A stretch of DNA of 5,893 bases from Victivallales bacterium. GTDB lineage: Bacteria; Verrucomicrobiota; Lentisphaeria; Oligosphaerales; Oligosphaeraceae. A program made the position numbers and the translations under genes. The stretch covers positions 1 to 5,893 of the forward strand of contig JAFZZD010000526.1 of the NCBI GenBank assembly GCA_017615955.1, written 5' to 3'. Under the pieces are notes generated by a model that was not told the DNA's origin, made no database searches, and saw only the letters and a program-made list of their open reading frames with translations. Shown in pieces: positions 5,150 through 5,893 of this stretch (position 1 is its first letter; each line of letters opens with the position of its first letter).

Positions 5150-5893
5150 CATTGGCTCCATCGCACCTTTGGGGGTAAATGACGCAAATGTTGCAACCCC
5201 TCAGAATCAGATTTCTTCTGCTCCCACATCCGAACAGATTGAGCGTTTCCGTAACGCAATGGCAGAGACGCGCAATATGTCTTCTCAACTTGAGGAAGCC
5301 TCAAATGAGGTGCATTTGCTGTTGGAGAATATTTCTGGCACATTGCTGAAAGACCAGGTTTTGAAGCTGACGGATGCGGACCAGCAGAAGCTACCAAATG
5401 ACATGGCCGACTTGAACGGGCATCATGCGGAGGCGCAGCTCCAGGCCGTGCCTGCAGAAAATCAGGGTGGCAATCTGAATGAATGCCAAGTTGATAATCA
5501 AGTGCAGGTACAAGCAACGGAAAAACAGCAGTCTCCATTGCAAGCTGCGACAGTGGCCGTGCATGTGGCTACTGTTAATCCAGCAGTGCCCTTTGTTCCA
5601 GTCGCACCAGTAGCGGGGACGCCATCCACTACGCATGGAACTCAAACCCCAAATGTGGTTCCATTGACGCCTTTGGCCACTGTTGTCGGGCAAAATCCAG
5701 TTGCACCTGTTGCACCAGTGATACCAATGGCCGCAGCCGCCCTTGAGACGCTCGCTGCTGTTGTCGCAATCGACATGCCTGTTGCAGCTTCTGCCCCAGA
5801 ACCACCACCTGCCCCTGTTGCTTTCACGCCTCAAGGAAACCCAGTCCCTCATAATCCCGCATTCTCGGTGGGACAAATGGGACAAATGGGACA
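5139..5893 (+). CDS. sctP: SctP-like needle-length regulator, N-terminal part (partial, runs off the window)
   Basis: An ATG at 5139, 11 bases inside the end of sctO, opens a frame that stays open for 251 codons to the last base, so the 3' end is missing. SctP proteins are secreted rulers that set needle length and switch export to later substrates through a C-terminal T3S4 domain, which would lie beyond the window. The N-terminus (MITDIGSIAPLG) is Ser/Thr/Asn-rich, like a type III export signal. SEQIERFRNAMAE lies at 31-43, followed by a helical region to about 90, Gln-rich sequence at about 94-138, then a long Pro/Ala/Val region (148-240) with VAPVA-type units and EPPPAPV. The last visible residues are Gly-Gln-Met repeats. 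Codon use has more A/T-ending codons (CAA, CCA, GTT, AAT) than sctN or sctO. The SctP call is from position, disordered composition and lack of other motifs; GTGGA at 5126-5130 is a weak ribosome site. Confidence 0.72.
   Translation, partial: MITDIGSIAPLGVNDANVATPQNQISSAPTSEQIERFRNAMAETRNMSSQLEEASNEVHLLLENISGTLLKDQVLKLTDADQQKLPNDMADLNGHHAEAQLQAVPAENQGGNLNECQVDNQVQVQATEKQQSPLQAATVAVHVATVNPAVPFVPVAPVAGTPSTTHGTQTPNVVPLTPLATVVGQNPVAPVAPVIPMAAAALETLAAVVAIDMPVAASAPEPPPAPVAFTPQGNPVPHNPAFSVGQMGQMG
5871..5893 (+). repeat. 9-base direct repeat (GGACAAATG), about 2.5 copies, coding Gly-Gln-Met
   Basis: GGACAAATG occurs perfectly at 5871-5879 and 5880-5888, and a third copy (GGACA) is cut by the window end. 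The unit is a multiple of three and in the sctP frame, so it adds Gly-Gln-Met triplets from residue 245 without breaking the gene. The total copy number is unknown because the array crosses the edge. Confidence 0.75.

Noticed and set aside
5391..5885. Open frames on the - strand opposite the Pro-rich part of sctP, including one rich in Gly, Ala and Thr
   Set aside because: The biased composition is the complement of Pro/Val/Ala codons of sctP. The + strand frame continues a coherent operon with a start overlapping sctO.
1..5893. tRNA or rRNA genes, CRISPR arrays, insertion sequences
   Set aside because: There is no stretch free of coding sequence long enough for an rRNA gene or array, no spaced direct repeats, no terminal inverted repeats and no transposase-like frame.

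Overview
The window is an internal stretch of a type III secretion system (T3SS, injectisome) operon. All genes lie on the + strand and are packed end to end: sctD (last codons only), sctE, sctF, sctG, sctI, sctJ, a sctY-like gene, sctK, sctL, sctN, sctO and the start of sctP. The order resembles the Yersinia Ysc plan (yscD-E-F-G-H-I-J-K-L and yscN-O-P), but the two blocks are fused into one transcription unit. There is no sctH, and an extra small TPR-type gene that looks like yscY sits between sctJ and sctK. The two strongest identifications are the ATPase SctN (complete Walker A and B motifs) and the lipoprotein SctJ (lipobox). The small subunits rest on length, residue patterns recalled from the Ysc family, and synteny.

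Layout: 1-48 is the 3' end of an upstream gene, probably sctD. 45-997 is the needle module: co-chaperone SctE, needle SctF and TPR chaperone SctG. 994-2001 holds inner rod SctI and inner-ring lipoprotein SctJ. 1998-2342 is the SctY-like chaperone. 2348-4657 holds the cytoplasmic sorting platform and motor: adaptor SctK, stator SctL and hexameric ATPase SctN. 4661-5149 is the coiled-coil stalk SctO. 5139-5893 is the N-terminal part of a Pro/Ala/Val-rich SctP-like needle-length regulator, which runs off the window with no stop. The largest non-coding gap is 48 bases (276-323), before the needle gene; it holds a small hairpin and an A-rich leader with a good Shine-Dalgarno. No stretch longer than 300 bases lacks a gene.

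Neighbouring genes overlap by 1-13 bases or are separated by at most 15 bases, except at the needle gene. This indicates one polycistronic mRNA with extensive translational coupling. SctE and SctG would hold SctF unpolymerised in the cytoplasm. SctJ with SctD forms the inner-membrane ring. SctK, SctL, SctN and SctO form the cytoplasmic engine. SctI builds the inner rod and SctP would set needle length and trigger the substrate switch.

The organism is a Gram-negative (outer-membrane) bacterium. Base composition is moderate and leans GC, with frequent TTG for leucine and regular use of ATA for isoleucine, which does not look like Yersinia, Vibrio or Pseudomonas. A D-E-F-G start followed later by N-O-P is also known in Chlamydia, so a Ysc-family system from the Chlamydiae/Verrucomicrobia/Lentisphaerae side or from a Desulfovibrio-like lineage is plausible. 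I cannot assign the taxon from the sequence alone. The system itself is a known class. What is unusual is the SctY placement, the SctJ without a C-terminal membrane helix, the short SctK, and the repeat at the window edge.
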